Shown here one piece after another: positions 59,212-64,000 of a stretch of DNA of 64,000 nucleotides. The DNA lies in contig OX457034.1 in assembly GCA_949752745.1 (NCBI GenBank), positions 2,061,833-2,125,832 of the forward strand, in the 5' to 3' direction. Source of the stretch: Protula sp. h YS-2021. Its lineage: Eukaryota; Annelida; Polychaeta; Sabellida; Serpulidae. Numbering within the stretch: position 1 is the stretch's first letter; the number at the start of each line of letters is the position of its first letter. The position numbers were made by a program, and so were the translations under genes. The notes beneath the pieces were generated by a model that ran no database searches, had not been told where the DNA came from, and was given only the letters and a program-made list of their open reading frames with translations.

Positions 59212-61625
59212 ATGTCAGTAAAGCCTGTCGAGGACATAAATGAAGGGGACGCAGTGTGGGCCTTCATCCAGAACAAAGTGTGGTGGCCGGGGCAGGCTAT
59301 TAAAGTCACCTTGTTTGATGTGCATGTGAAGTTTTGGTCTGACGGGACAACGTGAGTTTTCGTTTTCAGTTCCTTGTTTATGTTACTCACTTAATGCTGC
59401 ATCGGCAATCGATTGATTTCATGGGAACCTTCAAATATTAAACAGCTTTTGACAAACAATACAGCTAGACGTGATAAACTTTACAGTAAAATTGAAGAAA
59501 GAAAAAATATCGCCGTGTACATTGTTTTTTTCGTAGAGCACAAGGCACATGGCGAAAGACGGTGAAAGCCTTTGGCCCGGATAGCCACGAGATATATCGT
59601 GTCAACCTAGGTAATTTTTTTTTAAAATTGATTTGTGGTTTGTTTTATTGTTGAGACAACTAAACTTTGTGAAGTCTTTTTTTAGGCTTTTATTCTGTAA
59701 TAAGTTCAGATTTTTATTCACATTTGTCTGTAATTTTCCCCGCGAAGACGTCAGTGACGTATTATATAAGCATTAGAGTGTTTATTAATGAAGAGGGGGG
59801 GGGGGGGGGGTGGAAGGGGTGACCTACGGAAGAGACAAAATGTGGGGGCGTGTAAGAGTGGTGGTGGGGGCAGGCAACAAGATCCAGTGACCGAAAATGT
59901 GCCGGAAGGTGTCGAAAAAAATTAGCGTAAAGCCCTGTGTATTGTGTGTGTGTGTTATTTTTAAACATCTGTTGCTGTTATCGTAATCGCGGCATGTGAA
60001 GTCATTTTTTGTAATAAGTTCAGATTTTTATTCACATCTGTCTGTAGTTTTCCCCGCGAAGACGTCAGTGACATATTATATAAGCATTAGAGCGTTTATT
60101 AATGAAGGGGAGGGGGGGGGGGAAGGGGTGACCTACGGAAGAGACAATGTGGGACATGTAAGAGTGGTGGTTTGGGCAGGCAACAAGATCCAATCGCCGA
60201 AAATGTGCCGGAAGGTGTCGGGAAAAAATAGCGTAAAGCCCTGTGTGTGTGTGTATGTGTATGTGTGTTTTAACATCTGTTGCGGTTATCGTAATCGCGG
60301 CATGTGAGATCATTTTTTGTGATAAGTTCCGATTTTTATTCACATCTGTCTGTAGTTTTCCCGCGGAGACGTCAGTGACGTATTATATAAGGATTAGAGC
60401 GTTATTGATGAAGATGGGGGAGAACACGAATTGACACTTTGGTTCCTTTTGCAGGGAAAGTTAAGAATATGTCTTCCTCGTCAACGGTGTCTGCCTTTAA
60501 ATTCGACTATGCCAGAGCTGCGAAAGCAAAGGGGTTTGATATAAATCCCCTCGCTCAACCCACCGCGAGTAAATCACTAGAAAAGCCCAGCACCAGTAAA
60601 GGACAAGAAGCTACTTTTCCACCCCTTATGACCCGACACAGAAAAAAAGGGAAAACCACAGAAGCACTCAAAAAGTCTCAAACTGATACTGGTATGCATA
60701 CTTCAGATACGTTAACAGAATCCGCAGAGGAATGGAAACAAAAAAGTCCCCATAAACGTCTAAAAACCACACCGAAGAGCAAAAGATATGGACGCAGAAT
60801 TTCCAAGCGAGTAAAGAAGGCAGCAAACTCCTCTCGTCCCGAACCTGTTAAGATGTCTAATACTGGGGTGAAAGTGAACTTGCTAAATGCGGGCCGACTC
60901 GTCACACAGGTTCGTATGTTCCCAAACGTATGGTTTTTCCAGTTAAATCTGTCCGTTGGTGGCTGTGGATTAAAATAAATAACATTGCTATTACTGATAT
61001 ATATTTTTGAAGGGTGTGGCATGTCCAAGAAAGCATTATTAAATATTAAATTCATACTTCTCTCTCGTTGTGTTTCAGTACGTTTGTAATACAGTTAACT
61101 GGTTAAAATTTGCAGGGCGGCACATGTTTATATATATATAAAGAAATACCTTAATATCTTTGTTGCAGTCGGTGGCAGTCAAAGAATCTCCGGACAAGGC
61201 CGCAACAGTGTCACTGGTGCAACCGGAAACGTCAGACGAACAAGTGCGGCAACCGCGCGAAGCAGGATGGACACCTTTACAAGTTGAACAGGTCTTAAGT
61301 GCAACCCCCCTCCCAAAAAAAAAACACCAGGATTAAAATCATATATGTCTGATTCTTTGGTTTAAAATCACCAAATGATACAGATAATTGCTGCCCCCGC
61401 TTAGCAAACTTAATTGATTGTATATTGAGGAAACGTAAAGTAGGAGGATTGAAATGAAATTTGTCTGTCTATTTTTCTGCTTAAAATCAGTAAAAGATAC
61501 AGATTTTTAGTCTCAGCAAAATATTGAGAAAACATAATATATGAGGATTCAAACGGTATTTATCTGTGACTGTGTTTAGTTAAAAATCATAATTGATACA
61601 GATCATTAGCATCAGCAAACGCTTG

Positions 61626-61712
<87 letters not shown>

Positions 61713-63921
61713 TTTTTTCAATATTTTCAGAAAGAAACGGGGGCAGTCACAGCATCTTTGGACAAGGCCGCAACAGTGTCACTGGCGCAACCGGAAACGT
61801 CAGACGAACAAGTGCAGCAACCGCCTTTACAAGTTGAACAGGTCTTTTAGTTTACCGCCCCCCCCCCACTTCCCCCCCCCCAAAAAAAAAATAAATAAAT
61901 AAAAAAAAAAAACACTAGTATTAAAATCAGATCTGTGTGATTCTTTGGTTTAAAATCAGCAAATGATACAGATAATTGCTGCCCCCGCGTAGCAAACTTA
62001 ATTGATTGTATATTGTGGAAACGTAAAGTAGTAGGATTGAAATGATATTTGTCTGTCTATTTTTCTGCTTAAAATCAGTAAAAGATACAGATTTTTAGTC
62101 TCAGCAAAATATTGAGAAAACATAATATATGAGGGTTCAAACGGTATTTATCTGTGACTGTGTTTCGTTAAAAATCATAATTGATACAGATCACTAGCAA
62201 TTGCAGACGCTTGATTATATATATATATAAGTATTTTTTCAATATTTTCAGAAAGAAACGGGGGCAGTCACAGCATCTCTGGACAAGGCCGCAACAGTGT
62301 CACTGGCGCAACCGGAAACGTCAGACGAACAAGTGCAGCAACCGCCTTTACAAGTTGAACAGGTCTTTTAGTTTACCACCCCCCCACTTCCCCCCCCCCA
62401 AAAAAAAATAAATAAATAAAAAAAAAACACTAGTATTAAAAATCAGATCTGTGTGATTCTTTGGTTTAAAATCAGCAAATGATACAGATAATTGCTGCCC
62501 CCGCGTAGCAAACTTAATTGATTGTATATTGTGGAAACGTAAAGTAGTAGGATTGAAATGATATTTGTCTGTCTATTTTTCTGCTTAAAATCAGTAAAAG
62601 ATACAGATTTTTAGTCTCAGCAAAATATTGAGAAAACATAATATATGAGGGTTCAAACGGTATTTATCTGTGACTGTGTTTCGTTAAAAATCATAATTGA
62701 TACAGATCACTAGCAATTGCAGACGCTTGATTATATATATATATAAGTATTTTTTCAATATTTTCAGAAAGAAACGGGGGCAGTCACAGCATCTCTGGAC
62801 AAGGCCGCAACAGTGTCACTGGCGCAACCGGAAACGTCAGACGAACAAGTGCAGCAACCGCCTTTACAAGTTGAACAGGTCTTTTAGTTTACCACCCCCC
62901 CACTTCCCCCCCCCCAAAAAAAAATAAATAAATAAAAAAAAAACACTAGTATTAAAAATCAGATCTGTGTGATTCTTTGGTTTAAAATCAGCAAATGATA
63001 CAGATAATTGCTGCCCCCGCGTAGCAAACTTAATTGATTGTATATTGTGGAAACGTAAAGTAGTAGGATTGAAATGATATTTGTCTGTCTATTTTTCTGC
63101 TTAAAATCAGTAAAAGATACAGATTTTTAGTCTCAGCAAAATATTGAGAAAACATAATATATGAGGGTTCAAACGGTATTTATCTGTGACTGTGTTTCGT
63201 TAAAAATCAGAATCGATACAGATCACTAGCAATTGCAGACGCTTGATTATATATATATATAAGTATTTTTTCAATATTTTCAGAAAGAAACGGGGGCAGT
63301 CACAGCATCTCTGGACAAGGCCGCAACAGTGTCACTGGCGCAACCGGAAACGTCAGACGAACAAGTGCAGCAACCGCCTTTACAAGTTGAACAGGTCTTT
63401 TAGTTTACCGCCCCCCCCCCCACTTCCCCCCCCCCCAAAAAAAAAATAAATAAATTAAAAAAAAACACTAGTATTAAAATCAGATCTGTGTGATTCTTTG
63501 GTTTAAAATCAGCAAATGATACAGATAATTGCTGCCCCCGCGTAGCAAACTTAATTGATTGTATATTGTGGAAACGTAAAGTAGTAGGATTGAAATGATA
63601 TTTGTCTGTCTATTTTTCTGCTTAAAATCAGTAAAAGATACAGATTTTTAGTCTCAGCAAAATATTGAGAAAACATAATATATGAGGGTTCAAACGGTAT
63701 TTATCTGTGACTGTGTTTAGTTAAAAATCAGAATCGATACAGATCACTAGTAATTGCAAACGCTTGATTATATATATATATATATATAAGTATTTTTTTC
63801 ATATTTTCAGAAAGAAACGGGGGCAGTCACAGCATCTCTGGACATGGCAGCAACAGTGCCACTGGCACAGCCAGAAACGTCAGACGAACAAGTGCAGCAA
63901 CCGGCTTTACAAGTTGAACAG
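59212..63921 (+). CDS. PWWP-domain protein with tandem 37-residue exon repeats, 3' incomplete
   Basis: PWWP domains bind methylated histone tails and DNA. Nine exons join in phase: 59212-59351 (ATG 59212, inside an exon from 59207), 59537-59610, 60455-60909, 61169-61291, 61731-61841, 62252-62362, 62768-62878, 63284-63394 and 63811-63921, 449 residues so far. Residues ~8-70 form a PWWP-like barrel: EGDAVWAFIQNKVWWPGQAI, FDVHVKFWSDGTT, then HEIYRVNLG. A Ser/Lys-rich middle with KRLKTTPKSKRYGRRISKR suggests nuclear localisation. The last five exons each encode a KETGAVTASLDKAATVSLAQ repeat ending LQVEQ, all 111 bases and phase 0-0; the 123-base exon at 61169 is a diverged relative. No stop is reached before the window ends. 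Function beyond chromatin binding is unknown. Confidence 0.75.
59695..60425. repeat. Tandem ~300-bp repeat, second cluster, inside PWWP intron
   Basis: Two full copies (near 59699 and 60012) and one truncated copy (60320-60420) of the unit described at 57110, in the same orientation. They lie between the exons at 59537 and 60455. The two clusters bracket the first PWWP exons. Confidence 0.85.
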
Positions 63922-64000
63922 GTCTTTTAGTTTACCCCCCCCCCCCCACCCCCCCCCCCCCAAAAAAAAAAAAAAATAAATAAATATATAAATAAAAACA
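61170..64000 (+). repeat. ~516-bp tandem array, each unit holding one coding exon
   Basis: Exon starts at 61169, 61731, 62252, 62768, 63284 and 63811, so unit lengths are 562, 521, 516, 516 and 527. Each unit contains the exon, a C-run/A-run just after the donor, conserved intron words (TGCCCCCGC.TAGCAAACTT, TTGTCTGTCTATTTTTCTGC), a TA microsatellite and the acceptor ATATTTTCAG. Units 3-5 are nearly identical, including introns. The outer units are more diverged, a pattern of ongoing unequal exchange. The array runs off the window. Confidence 0.93.
61627..61709. repeat. Expanded (TA)n in one array unit
   Basis: About 41 TA units, against 5-10 in the equivalent position of the other units. 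Confidence 0.95.

Noticed and set aside
59996..60307. ORFs within the ~300-bp repeat (VRVVVWAGNKIQ)
   Set aside because: The frame is disrupted in other copies of the repeat by G-run length changes, so it is not maintained as coding.
61593..63979. Separate short ORFs ending in PPPKKK in each 516-bp unit
   Set aside because: They read through the donor into the C-run/A-run of the intron; the in-phase exons explain the coding part better.

Overview
This is a stretch of animal (metazoan) nuclear DNA. Genes are split by GT-AG introns. The background is AT-rich, exons are GC-rich islands, and long mononucleotide C/G runs, microsatellites and transposon remains are abundant. A twitchin 3' end, an L1/Tx1-type LINE, an ISL2EU transposon and a FLYWCH-type MULE together point to a protostome invertebrate. 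A mollusc or other lophotrochozoan is my best guess, but this is inference. There is a 200-base assembly gap (N) at 114-313.

Layout. 1-113: a fragment of a WDR44-like WD40 exon. 571-7555: the 3' end of a twitchin-type giant muscle kinase gene on the + strand, with two Ig exons, a Ser-rich tail and a long 3' UTR. 7560-9196: no gene, only CGACGTCGG-rich repeat. 9197-15445: a compound microsatellite split by an apparently complete 6,010-bp ISL2EU DNA transposon, with 17-bp perfect terminal inverted repeats. It carries a SAP-SWIM-YqaJ protein on + and a THAP-DDE transposase on -. 15446-45845 has no host gene that I can recognise. It holds a 42-bp minisatellite with 252-bp higher-order periodicity (23.67-25.23 kb), a decayed MULE (27.94-30.46 kb), a hAT MITE (35.67-36.43 kb), a 5'-truncated LINE with a 15-bp target duplication (38.36-41.32 kb), other minisatellites and a fold-back element (43.26-44.62 kb). 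45.8-53.4 kb: the N-terminal half of a cytosolic carboxypeptidase (CCP/AGBL2-3 type). 55.65-57.04 kb: two related hairpin MITEs and two small basic orphan ORFs with the same N-terminal motif. 59.2-64.0 kb: a PWWP-domain gene whose 3' part is a tandem array of in-phase 111-bp exons, one per ~516-bp repeat.

The most unusual recurring structure is a set of short tandem duplications that each cross an exon-intron boundary and include a C or G homopolymer. It is seen at five exons: one WDR44-like, two twitchin and two CCP exons. Each leaves extra copies of a splice acceptor or donor plus part of the exon. Whether these are real coding minisatellites or assembly artefacts is the main question this window raises.

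Exon models were built by hand from splice sites and reading-frame phase. The twitchin segment is in frame (331 residues) only if one base of a G run at 1604-1608 is treated as extra. The CCP segment (482 residues), the PWWP gene (449 residues to the last exon seen) and both ISL2EU proteins join in perfect phase.
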